From Blastococcus sp. CT_GayMR16 (GTDB lineage: Bacteria; Actinomycetota; Actinomycetes; Mycobacteriales; Geodermatophilaceae), in the NCBI RefSeq assembly GCF_004570875.1, contig NZ_SPQK01000014.1:55296-119295 (forward strand): a stretch of 64,000 bases of DNA. The letters are read 5' to 3'. Shown here in pieces: positions 1 through 8,409 of this stretch (within the stretch, counting starts at the first letter, position 1; each line of letters starts with the position of its first letter). Under the pieces are notes generated by a model. The model saw only the letters and a program-made list of their open reading frames with translations. It made no database searches and was not told the origin of the DNA. The position numbers and the translations under genes were made by a program.

Positions 1-1388
1 TCCACCCGCTTCACCGGGTCGTCCACCAGCATGATCGTGGTGTCGTTGCGCAGCGCGGCGTCCACCGACGTCTCGGCTCCGGGCCGCCCGAACTGCTCGG
101 TGATGAAGGCGGTGGGTGCATCCTCGGCGAGCAGCCACTCCGGTTCGAGGAGCTCGGCCATCGCCGGCCAGCGGCGGTCGAAGAAGACGCGCGAGTAGGC
201 CTCGACGGCGTCCTCGCGTGGGACGCCGGCCAGCGGCGGGTACCAGTCGTAGCCGCCGAGCACCTCGTCGGCGCCCTGGCCCGACTGCACGACCTTGACG
301 TGCTTCGAGACGTCCTCCCCGAGCAGGTAGAAGGCGACGCAGTCGTGGCTGACCATCGGCTCGCTCATCGCGGCGACGGCGGCATCGATGCCCGGCAGCA
401 GCCGGGCGTTGTCGATGGCGATGCGGTGGTGGTCGGTGCCGAACCGTTCGGCGACCAGCGTGGAGTACTCGAACTCGTCGCCGTTCTCCCCGCCGGCGGA
501 ATCGAACCCGATGCTGAACGTCGACAGCCCGGTCTGGCCCATCTCGGCGAGCAGCGCCACGACGAGGCTGGAGTCGATCCCGCCCGAGAGCAGCACGCCG
601 ACCGGCACGTCGGACACCATCCGTCGCTCGACGGCGACCCGCAGGCTCTCGAGGAGCGCCTCCTCCCAGTCGCGGGCGGTCCAGTCCCGGCGGCTCTCGT
701 CACGGGTGAACTCGGGGCGCCAGTACTCGTGGTCACGCGTCGTCCCGTCGGCCTCGACGGTGCGCACCGTGGCAGGCGGCAGCTTGCGGACGCCGGCCAG
801 GATCGTCCGCGGCGCCGGGACGACGGAGTGGAACGTCATGTAGTGCGCCAGCGCGGTCCGGTCGATCGACGTGTCGACGCCGCCGCCGGCCACCAGTGCC
901 TGCACCGTGGAGGCGAAGCGGATCCGGTCGGGGCGGGCGTCGACGTAGAGCGGCTTGATGCCCAGGCGGTCCCGCGCGAGCACCAACCGGCCGCTGCGGT
1001 GCTCGACGACGGCGAAGGCGAACATGCCGAGCAGGTGGTCGACGCAGCCCGTACCCCACTCGGCGTACCCCTTGAGCACCACCTCGGTGTCGGACGTCGA
1101 GAAGAAGCGGTGCCCGGCCCGCTCCAGCTCCGCGCGGAGCTGCTTGTAGTTGTAGATGATCCCGTTGAAGACCACGGTGAGTCCCAGCTGCGGGTCGACC
1201 ATCGGCTGGGCGCCGCGCTCCGACAGGTCGATGATCGACAGCCGGCGGTGGCCGAGCCCGACCGGCCCGCGTGCCCACAACCCGTCGCCGTCGGGCCCGC
1301 GGTGCTGCAGGCACGCGGTCATCCGGTCGAGCACCGCGACATCTGTCCGCTGCCCATCGAAGCGCAGCTCACCGGCCAGTCCGCACAT
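1..1388 (-). CDS. N-acetylglutaminylglutamine-type amidotransferase (asparagine synthase family), 3' end cut by window edge
   Basis: The reading frame opens at ATG 1388 and runs off the left edge, giving about 462 codons. It starts MCGLAGELRF, so Cys2 is the class II glutaminase nucleophile, followed by glutaminase blocks (QHRGPDGDG, FNGIIYNY). The synthetase half begins near residue 240 with the PP-loop SGGIDSS. Families of this kind amidate a carboxylate using glutamine and ATP; the subfamily paired with NAGGN osmolyte synthesis (TIGR03104-like) is my best match. The start overlaps the upstream fusion gene by 20 bp, so the two are surely co-translated. The usual partner, N-acetylglutaminylglutamine synthetase, is not visible and would lie left of base 1. 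A generic AsnB-type ligase is the alternative. Confidence 0.85.
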   Translation of the reverse strand, partial: MCGLAGELRFDGQRTDVAVLDRMTACLQHRGPDGDGLWARGPVGLGHRRLSIIDLSERGAQPMVDPQLGLTVVFNGIIYNYKQLRAELERAGHRFFSTSDTEVVLKGYAEWGTGCVDHLLGMFAFAVVEHRSGRLVLARDRLGIKPLYVDARPDRIRFASTVQALVAGGGVDTSIDRTALAHYMTFHSVVPAPRTILAGVRKLPPATVRTVEADGTTRDHEYWRPEFTRDESRRDWTARDWEEALLESLRVAVERRMVSDVPVGVLLSGGIDSSLVVALLAEMGQTGLSTFSIGFDSAGGENGDEFEYSTLVAERFGTDHHRIAIDNARLLPGIDAAVAAMSEPMVSHDCVAFYLLGEDVSKHVKVVQSGQGADEVLGGYDWYPPLAGVPREDAVEAYSRVFFDRRWPAMAELLEPEWLLAEDAPTAFITEQFGRPGAETSVDAALRNDTTIMLVDDPVKRV

Positions 1389-3927
1389 CCGTCTGTCCCC
1401 TCTCATCCGGGCCGAGCACGATCCAGGTGTCCTTGGCGCCGCCGCCGCGCGAGCTGTTGACGACGAGTCCGCCGGGGGCGGCCACCCGGGTCAGGCCGAG
1501 GTCGGCGAACCGGCAGTCGTCGGGACCGGTACCGGTCAGGTACACGAACGCACGCAGGTCGACGTGTCGGGGAGAGAGCCCGTCGGCAGTGAGGGCCGGC
1601 GCGGAGGACAGGGCGACGACCTCCTGGGCCACCCAGTCCGAGGGCCGCGCGGCCAGTTCTGCCCGGCGCGCCGCGACCTCCGCCGCGCTGGCCGACGGAC
1701 CGATGAGCACGCCGGCGCCGCCGTAGCCGTCGACGGGCTTGGTGACGAGCTCGCCGACCCGTTCCAGCACGGCGCGTCGTTCTCCCTCGTCCGCGGGGCG
1801 GTAGGTGGGTACCGACTGGAGGAGGGGGTGCTCGCCGAGGTAGTAGCCGATCAGCTCCGGCACCCAGCAGTACATGGACTTGTCGTCGGCCACGCCGGTG
1901 CCGGGGGTGTTGGCGAGCACGACGGCGCCGGCTTCCGCGACGTCGAGGACCTCCTCACCGATCGCACGACCCGAGGACGTGGTCAGATCGGCCAGCTCCA
2001 CGTCGAGGCGCAGGTAGAGGACACCGATCGGCGGCCCGCCGCCGCGGGCGACCACGTGCCTACCGGCCACGTCGAGGTCGTCCGCGCCGACCAGCAGCAG
2101 ACCGGCACCCTGGGCGAGGCGCCGGTGCTCGAACCACGCGGAGCTGTCCGGCCCGCTGGACAGAAGCGCCGCAGCGGTTCCCGGCTCGGCACGGGCCAGG
2201 AGCGTCGAGCGCAGCAGCTCGTAGCCGGTGGCCGGGTTGGCCAGGCCGGCCGGGCGGGGCAGGTCGGGCATGACGACGTCCATGAGCCGGCGTGCGGCGA
2301 TGGCGTAGGCGGCGCCGCTCGGCGCACGGACGTTGTCCTCGAGCACCCGCCAGTCGCCGTACTCGGTGCGCACGATGTCGAACCCCATCACCGGGGCGCG
2401 GACGGCGTCGGCGGGCAGCCGGGCGGCCTCGGGCCGCCATCCGGGGCAGTCGAGCACGACGTCGGGCGGCACGACGCCGTCGGCGAGGACCTTCTGCTCG
2501 CCGTAGACGTCGCGGAGGAAGAGCTCGAGGGCCCGCGCCCGCTGGATCAGCCCGGCGCCCAGCGCCTCCCACTCGTGACGGTTGATGACCCGGGGGACGA
2601 GGTCCACGGGGAAGAGGCGCTCCTCGCCGTCCACCCGGAAGGTCATCCCGTGCTCGGTGAGCCAGGCGTCCCGGGCCTGCTCGCGCCCGACGATCTCCTC
2701 CGGAGGCAGTGCGCGCACGGCGTCGACGATGTCCTTGTACGCCGGTCGCGGGACCGAGCCGGCGCCGATCGCCTCGTCACCGGCCCGGGCGCGGTAGCGG
2801 CGCAGCACGGGTCCGGCCGCCACCGGTCCGCCGGCCGGTCCGTGGGACTCCTCGACGACGAGCCGCATGACGTCCTCGAGCCTCCCCCGCTCGGCGAAGA
2901 CGGCACGTTGGCGGTCGGCGGAGTTGCCGCGCGCCAGGGCGGTCTCGGTCAGCTCGGTCACCGCGTCCCAGTCGCCCAGTTCCTCCAGCTGCGGGCGGAG
3001 CCGCCGCACCAGTCCCCGCACCACCTCCGCAGCCGGCCGCGGGCGCGGATGCAGGGCTCCGTCGACGAGGTCGCGGGTCAGACCCGCCCTGGCCGCCTGC
3101 CAGATGGCGGCCCGGTGCAGCGGGGGAGGGGCGGGGAGGTACGGCCGGCCGGCCTCGACGTCCAACTCGGCCGCGCGGACCATCGCCCGGAACAGTCCGG
3201 CGATGAGGACGGCGTCGTCGACCAGCGGGCAGGCGTCGCAGACGCGCAGTTCCAGCGTCGGAGCGTGGGAGGAGGGCCGGACGTCGAAGTAGGCCATCTT
3301 CGCGTCGGCGATCACGCCCGAGCCGATGAGGTCGGCGAGCAGTTCGTCGTACTCCTGCGCGGACGCCAAGGGACCGGTGGACCCGGCGGTCGGCCAGCGC
3401 TGCCAGATGGTCGTGCGGATGCTCGCGTAGCCGGTGTCCTGACCGTTCCAGAACGGCGAGCTGGCCGACAGCGCCAGCAGGACGGGCAGGTCGCGGGCGA
3501 TCCGCTGGGAGATCGCGACGGCGAGGTCGCGGTCGGACACGCCGACGTGGATCTGGGTGCCGCAGATCAGCTGCTCGTCGACCAGCAGCCGGTACTGCTC
3601 CTGCATGCGGCTGTAGCGGCCGGTCGTGGTGAGCTCGAAGTCGGCGAACGTCGACCGCGGCGCGGTGCCGACCGCGGCGACGCCGAGTCCATCCCGCCCG
3701 GCGACCGCGACGAGTTCCTTGCGCAGCCGGAGCAGTTCCTCGCGGAGGTCGGAGAGCGAGGTGACGACGGCGGTGTTGGTCTCGACCGTCGTCCGCTGGA
3801 TCTCGGCGGAGTAGGAGGACGACGGGAGCCGGCTGAGGAGCTGCGGGGCCCGGGCCGACAGCTCCCAGGTCTCCAGGTCGATGAGGTGGAGTTCCTCCTC
3901 GGCGCCGAGCGTCAGCTCTGCGCCCAT
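1369..3927 (-). CDS. GCS2 carboxylate-amine ligase fused to a circularly permuted ATP-grasp ligase
   Basis: 852 aa, two ligase modules. Residues about 1-370 are a glutamate-cysteine ligase type 2 (YbdK-like) domain, with LTLGAEEELHLID at the N-terminus, the GTQIHVGVSD block and the LELRVCDACPLVDDA block. Residues about 400-850 are a circularly permuted ATP-grasp domain, with INRHEWEALGAGLIQRARAL, VLEDNVRAPSG and KPVDGYGGAGVLIGPSA. Both families form amide or peptide bonds with ATP; the substrates are unknown. Stand-alone permuted ATP-grasp genes usually sit beside alpha-E and transglutaminase-like genes; none is here. The gene overlaps the amidotransferase by 20 bp, suggesting one pathway that makes a small amidated peptide, possibly an osmolyte. 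The ATG directly follows a GGAG. Confidence 0.9.
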   Translation of the reverse strand: MGAELTLGAEEELHLIDLETWELSARAPQLLSRLPSSSYSAEIQRTTVETNTAVVTSLSDLREELLRLRKELVAVAGRDGLGVAAVGTAPRSTFADFELTTTGRYSRMQEQYRLLVDEQLICGTQIHVGVSDRDLAVAISQRIARDLPVLLALSASSPFWNGQDTGYASIRTTIWQRWPTAGSTGPLASAQEYDELLADLIGSGVIADAKMAYFDVRPSSHAPTLELRVCDACPLVDDAVLIAGLFRAMVRAAELDVEAGRPYLPAPPPLHRAAIWQAARAGLTRDLVDGALHPRPRPAAEVVRGLVRRLRPQLEELGDWDAVTELTETALARGNSADRQRAVFAERGRLEDVMRLVVEESHGPAGGPVAAGPVLRRYRARAGDEAIGAGSVPRPAYKDIVDAVRALPPEEIVGREQARDAWLTEHGMTFRVDGEERLFPVDLVPRVINRHEWEALGAGLIQRARALELFLRDVYGEQKVLADGVVPPDVVLDCPGWRPEAARLPADAVRAPVMGFDIVRTEYGDWRVLEDNVRAPSGAAYAIAARRLMDVVMPDLPRPAGLANPATGYELLRSTLLARAEPGTAAALLSSGPDSSAWFEHRRLAQGAGLLLVGADDLDVAGRHVVARGGGPPIGVLYLRLDVELADLTTSSGRAIGEEVLDVAEAGAVVLANTPGTGVADDKSMYCWVPELIGYYLGEHPLLQSVPTYRPADEGERRAVLERVGELVTKPVDGYGGAGVLIGPSASAAEVAARRAELAARPSDWVAQEVVALSSAPALTADGLSPRHVDLRAFVYLTGTGPDDCRFADLGLTRVAAPGGLVVNSSRGGGAKDTWIVLGPDERGQTDVRTGR

Positions 3928-4026
3928 CTCCGGAAGGTAGTCGCCTCGGTGTCTCAGGCGAGGGTCGCGGATGTTCCCGTCTCGTTACGGTCGCGCCCGA
4001 TGGTGCGGGACCGACGGCCGGAACGA

Positions 4027-5055
4027 TCAGGCGGCTGATCCGGGACGCCAGCCGAGCGCCGGGCCGAGGCGCGTCGCGATGTCGGTGAGCATCTGCGTGT
4101 AGTCCTCGTCCTCGAAGCTGAAGGGCAGGGCGAACGCGACCTCGGTGACCTCCTGGAACCCCGCGTGCGCGTACAGCGCTTCGGCGATCTGCTCCGAGGT
4201 GCCGAGGAGGTCCGGAGCGAACAGCAGCCGCCCCGGCCCCTGGGGACTCGTCGTCCTCGGGGTGCGCGCCTCGACGTAGGCGGCGTACTTCTCCCGCTGG
4301 GCCGCAGTGGCGGTGTCGGTGGGGATGACGACGAGGCCCTGGGAGACGCGGGCCGCGCTCCCGGCGGGGGAGGCGGCGCGGAAGGTGCGGATGTGGTAGC
4401 GCTGGATGTCGGCGAAGCCCAGCGACTCCTCGGCCCGGACCACGCTGCTGGTCAGGAAGTTCATGCCGTGTTCCCCCGCCCACCGGGCCGAGCTCGAGCT
4501 GGCGCCGCCGTACCAGAGGCGGTCCCGCAGGCCGGGGGAGTGCGGCTGCACGCGGTCGGACCACTCCTCGACGACGCCCTCCTTCCCGGAGAACGTGCTG
4601 GCCGGCTCCCCGCCGACGAGACGGAGGAGGCGAGCCACGCGTTCGTGGCTGAAGTCCTCGGCGTCCGCGGTGTCGGGGTAGAGGGCGTCCTTGACGTCGT
4701 CCCAGTGCAGCGGCGGACCGACGCTGACACCGGGGTTGAGCCGCCCCCCGGAGAGGACGTCGACCGTGGCGAGGTCCTCGGCCAGCCGCAGGGGGTTCTC
4801 CCAGCCGAGCGGGATGACCGCCGTGCCGAGTTCGATGCGCGACGTGCGCTGGGATGCGGCGGCCAGGACGGCGATCGGGGAGGAGATGCCGTACTGCAGG
4901 TGCCGGTGGCGCACCCACGCGCTGTCGAAGCCGAGGCGCTCGCCCAGCTCGATGACCTCCAGCGTGGTCCGGTGCCCGGCTCCGGGGTCGGCGCCGTCGA
5001 ACGAGCCGATGGTCAGGAAACCGAGCCTCTCCAGCGGCACGGAGGGCGTGGGCAT
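4027..5055 (-). CDS. LLM-class flavin-dependent oxidoreductase
   Basis: 342 aa with the bacterial luciferase-like monooxygenase fold: an N-terminal strand GFLTIGSFDG, then ERLGFDSAWVRHRH, the TSRIELGTAVIPLGWENP block that normally lines the flavin pocket, and VDVLSGGRLNPGVSVG. Such enzymes use F420 or FMNH2 with oxygen or other acceptors; cofactor and substrate cannot be read from the sequence. It lies about 100 bp upstream of the fusion gene on the same strand, so it may head that transcript, but no pathway link is evident. The next gene is divergent. Confidence 0.85.
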   Translation of the reverse strand: MPTPSVPLERLGFLTIGSFDGADPGAGHRTTLEVIELGERLGFDSAWVRHRHLQYGISSPIAVLAAASQRTSRIELGTAVIPLGWENPLRLAEDLATVDVLSGGRLNPGVSVGPPLHWDDVKDALYPDTADAEDFSHERVARLLRLVGGEPASTFSGKEGVVEEWSDRVQPHSPGLRDRLWYGGASSSSARWAGEHGMNFLTSSVVRAEESLGFADIQRYHIRTFRAASPAGSAARVSQGLVVIPTDTATAAQREKYAAYVEARTPRTTSPQGPGRLLFAPDLLGTSEQIAEALYAHAGFQEVTEVAFALPFSFEDEDYTQMLTDIATRLGPALGWRPGSAA

Positions 5056-5156
5056 GCGTGGACTCCTCGGTCGGGGATCGGGGGCCGATCATTCCCGAGG
5101 GGGTGGGGGAGTGATGGCCGGGTACAGGCCGGGTCCGACGACGGTGGGGGAGCGGC

Positions 5157-6362
5157 GTGGCTGACGGGCCCGTTCTGCAGCAGCTGTGGCGCTCACTCCG
5201 GGGTGCGGTGCGCCCGCCGGACCTGCAGACCGGCGAGGAGCGGTCGGCGTCCCGTCTGGAGCTCTTCTTCGACCTCGCCTTCGTCCTCGTCGTCGCCGAG
5301 CTGGCCATCGCGCTGCGGGAGGACGTCACCTGGACCGGGGCGCTCACCTTCGCGGGCCTGTTCACCACCGTGTGGTGGGCGTGGGTCAGCTCCACCCTCT
5401 ACGCCAACCGGTTCGACCACGACGACGTGGTGTTCCGGATCCTGAAGCTCGGCGGGATGGCGGCCGTCATCGGGCTCGCCGCGTCGGCGGCCGAAGCGAC
5501 GGGGGAGAGCTTCGGCATCTTCGTCGCCTGCCAGCTCGTCCTCCGGGCGGTGCTGGTCCTGCAGTACCTGCGCGCCTACCGGCACGTCCCCGCCGCGCGT
5601 CCGGTCGCGCGGCTGTACGTCGCCGGAGCATGCGCGGGCGCCGTGCTGTGGGGGGTGTCGCTCCTGGTACCCCGCTCGGTCGGCTTCGCGTTGTGGGGCG
5701 CCGCCGTCCTGGTCGAGGCGCTCGTGCCGCTGCGGGCCTCGCGGCACTCCGCCGACGTCCCCCTGCACGTGGAGCACCTGCCCGAGCGCTTCGCGCTGTT
5801 CGTGATCCTGGTGCTCGGGGAGTCCGTGGCCGGCGTCGCGCACGGGCTGACCGATGCCTCGTGGGCGTCCTCCGCGCTGCCCGTCGCCGTCCTGTCGTTC
5901 GTCCTGGCCGCCGCCCTGTGGTGGAACTACTTCGACCTGGCCGGTGCGCGCGCCAAGCGCCTGCTCAAGCAGGCGGAGGACGGCGCCGGCGACCACTCGG
6001 ACGACGTCTACGTCTTCGGGCAGCTGCCCCTCACCCTGGCGCTGGCCTTCGTCGGCGCCGGCGTCGAGCTCGCGGTCGTCGAGAGCGGGCAGGGCGAGGT
6101 GCCGGCAGGTACCCGGCTGCTGCTCGCCGGCGGCATCGCGCTGTACCTGATCTCGGTCACGGTGACCGCCACCGGCATGGCGAAACGGTTGCGCCGGGGC
6201 TGGTGGTGGCCGCTGGCCGCGGCCGTCGTCGCGGTCGCCGATGCGCTGCTCGAGCTCCCGGCCGTGGCCGTCGTGGGAGCACTCGCCGTCCTCGTCATCG
6301 CGGTGCTGGCCGTCGGCTCGGCGGAACGGGCGACCGGGCGTCTCGCGGTGGACCAGGTCTGA
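5157..6362 (+). CDS. LtrA-family low temperature requirement membrane protein
   Basis: 401 aa polytopic membrane protein (roughly eleven hydrophobic stretches). The N-terminal signature SRLELFFDLAFVLVVAELA is typical of LtrA (PF06772), as is FALFVILVLGESVAGVAHG in the middle. The family is named after a Listeria low-temperature gene; its molecular function is unknown. The GTG at 5157 follows a GGGGGAG purine run. The gene is divergent from the flavin oxidoreductase and convergent with pckG, from which a hairpin separates it. Confidence 0.88.
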   Translation: MADGPVLQQLWRSLRGAVRPPDLQTGEERSASRLELFFDLAFVLVVAELAIALREDVTWTGALTFAGLFTTVWWAWVSSTLYANRFDHDDVVFRILKLGGMAAVIGLAASAAEATGESFGIFVACQLVLRAVLVLQYLRAYRHVPAARPVARLYVAGACAGAVLWGVSLLVPRSVGFALWGAAVLVEALVPLRASRHSADVPLHVEHLPERFALFVILVLGESVAGVAHGLTDASWASSALPVAVLSFVLAAALWWNYFDLAGARAKRLLKQAEDGAGDHSDDVYVFGQLPLTLALAFVGAGVELAVVESGQGEVPAGTRLLLAGGIALYLISVTVTATGMAKRLRRGWWWPLAAAVVAVADALLELPAVAVVGALAVLVIAVLAVGSAERATGRLAVDQV

Positions 6363-6372
6363 GCCGGAGCCC

Positions 6373-6400
6373 GGCGGGTCGGCGAACGCGGCGACCCGCC
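6373..6400. terminator. Bidirectional hairpin terminator between LtrA gene and pckG
   Basis: Perfect 9-bp arms (GGCGGGTCG and CGACCCGCC) enclose a 10-nt loop in the 50-bp gap between two convergent stop codons. There is no T-run, as is common for actinobacterial hairpin terminators. Confidence 0.65.
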
Positions 6401-6412
6401 AGGCCCGGCCGG

Positions 6413-8257
6413 TCAGGACTCCCGGGCGTCGAGGGCGGCCGCCACGCGACGGTGGGCCTCCCAGATCTCCTCGGGCAGCCCGCTGAACTGGGCCAGGTGC
6501 TCCTCGCGGTGCGCCATCTCCTGACGCCAGCGCTCGGTGTCGATGGTGAGCAGCTTCTCCAGGTCGTCGGGCCGGACGTCGACGCCCTCGAGCTCGAGCT
6601 CCTCCTTGGTCGGGATGATCCCGACCGGCGTCTGCGTGCCCGTGACCTCGCCGTCCCGGAGCCGCATCAGCCAGAGCAGCGGCCGCAGGTTGTCGCGGTA
6701 GCCCGGCCACAGGAAGCGGCCGTCCTCGGGATCGCGCTGGAACCAGTTGACGTGGGCGAAGATCGGCTGGTTCGTCGCGGCGCCGATGATCTTCAGCCAG
6801 TGTGCGGCGTAGGCGCCCTCCGGATAGGCCATGAACGGGCGCATCGACATGGGGTCGTAGCGCAGGACCCCTTCCGTCCCCTCCGCGGCGAAGGTGGCCT
6901 CCGCGCCGAGGGTCAGGCCGTCGTAGACGCCCTCGGCGAGGTCGGTGATGGCCCGGATGAGCGGCTCGCGGTCGCGGGTGCGGCCGCCGAAGATGATCCC
7001 GTCGATCGGGACGCCCTCGGGCCGCTCGAAGTCGGGGGCGATGTTGGGCACCCGGGCCAGCGTGGTGGTGAACCGGCTGTTCGGGTGCGCCCACGAGGCG
7101 CCCGTGACGTCGTCGAGTCGCTCGGAGATCAGCGCTCCGGTCCAGTCCCGCCACCCCGCGGTGTCGGCCGGCGGCTCGGGGGTCTTCCCCTCCCACCAGA
7201 CCTCGCCGGTGCTGTCGTTGTAGGCGACGTTGGTGAAGATCGTGCCGGTGCCCTCGGCGATCGCGTCGACCGCCGTCGGGTTGGTCACCTCGTTGGTGTC
7301 CTTCGCGACGCCGAACACGCCGAACTCGGGGTTGATGCCGTAGATCCGCCCGTCCGCCGGGTCGACGCGCAGCCACGCGATGTCGTCGCCGTAGAAGTGC
7401 ACCTTGTAGCGGTCGCCCAGGGCATCGGGCGGCAGCATCATCGCGAGGTTCGTCTTGCCCGAGGCACTCGGGAAGCCACCGCAGATGTGGTAGGTCCGGC
7501 CGGTCTCCTTGTCGGTGATCCCCAGGAGCATGAACTGCTCGGCGAGGAACTGCCCCGACGCCCATCCGTCGTAGGCGGCCTGCCGCAGGCCGTGGGCGAT
7601 CTTGCCGAGCAGCGCGTTGCCGCCGTAGGAGGACCCGTAGTGGAGGATCGTCCGCTCGTCGGCGACGGTCACGAAGTAGCGCTCGTCCTCCGGGGTGCCC
7701 TGCCCGAGGCTGTCCAGGTCGCCGGTGACGTGCACGGCGCGGACGAAGCTGTCGGGGTCGGCAAGGTCGTTGATCTGGTTCACCCCGACCCGTGCCATGC
7801 GGATCATGTGCAGGACGACGGTGCGGGTGTCGGTGAGCTGGACCCCCGCGGCGAACGCCTCGAGCGGTGAGCCGGGCGGTGCCATCAGGTACGGGACGAC
7901 GTACATCGTCTTGCCGGCCGACCTGCCCCGCATCTTCTCCTCGAGGAGGGGCCGCATCTCTGCCGCGGGGCGCCAGTTGTTGTAGATCCCCTCGTCGGCC
8001 GGATTGTTCGTGGCCACGACGGTGCGCTCCTCGGAGCGGGCGGTGTCCTTGACGTGGCTGCGCGAGTAGTACCGCCCCTCGCCTGCGGGGAGCAGTTCGC
8101 CGGCCTCCACCGCCTCGCGCAGCAACCGTGCGTCGTCGGAGGCGTTGATCACCTCGATCCGCTCGGCGCCGGTGAGCTGCGCCCAGTGCTGCACGTAGGA
8201 CCGGACGTGCTCGTTCTTCAGTCCCGCTTCGTCGAGTACGGCGTCGATGCCAGCCAC
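6413..8257 (-). CDS. pckG: GTP-type phosphoenolpyruvate carboxykinase, atypical active site
   Basis: 614 aa, the usual length for GTP-PEPCK, which interconverts oxaloacetate and PEP at the entry of gluconeogenesis. Family blocks are present: TMYVVPYLMAPPGSPL, GVQLTDTRTVVLHM, the Tyr-containing SSYGGNALLG, P-loop FPSASGKTNLAM (Lys268, Thr269), YGDDIAW, FGGRTRD and RFLWPGY. Three normally invariant residues differ when aligned by eye to rat PEPCK: Mn2+ ligand Lys244 is Ile220, Mn2+ ligand His264 is Gln241, and the hyperreactive Cys288 is Ser266. I confirmed these codons on the DNA. It could be a divergent but active enzyme or a paralogue with a changed role. Monocistronic. Confidence 0.88.
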   Translation of the reverse strand: MAGIDAVLDEAGLKNEHVRSYVQHWAQLTGAERIEVINASDDARLLREAVEAGELLPAGEGRYYSRSHVKDTARSEERTVVATNNPADEGIYNNWRPAAEMRPLLEEKMRGRSAGKTMYVVPYLMAPPGSPLEAFAAGVQLTDTRTVVLHMIRMARVGVNQINDLADPDSFVRAVHVTGDLDSLGQGTPEDERYFVTVADERTILHYGSSYGGNALLGKIAHGLRQAAYDGWASGQFLAEQFMLLGITDKETGRTYHICGGFPSASGKTNLAMMLPPDALGDRYKVHFYGDDIAWLRVDPADGRIYGINPEFGVFGVAKDTNEVTNPTAVDAIAEGTGTIFTNVAYNDSTGEVWWEGKTPEPPADTAGWRDWTGALISERLDDVTGASWAHPNSRFTTTLARVPNIAPDFERPEGVPIDGIIFGGRTRDREPLIRAITDLAEGVYDGLTLGAEATFAAEGTEGVLRYDPMSMRPFMAYPEGAYAAHWLKIIGAATNQPIFAHVNWFQRDPEDGRFLWPGYRDNLRPLLWLMRLRDGEVTGTQTPVGIIPTKEELELEGVDVRPDDLEKLLTIDTERWRQEMAHREEHLAQFSGLPEEIWEAHRRVAAALDARES

Positions 8258-8409
8258 GAGCTTCCTCTCATCAGGGTCGACCCACCTTCTCCTGCCACCT
8301 GTCGCGTCGCCACAGCGGGTCGGGTCGCAGGTCTACCAGGACCTGGCCGCGCACGGATCCGGGGGCTGGTCCGCGGCGACCCGTCGTACGTCTCGGCGAC
8401 ACTGCCGCG

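Noticed and set aside
1156..4038. 960-codon plus-strand frame at the left end
   Set aside because: Antisense of the fusion protein, with no recognisable domain.
6413..8257. PPi-type PEPCK
   Set aside because: That type is about 1100 residues and very distant; this one has the length and blocks of GTP-PEPCK.
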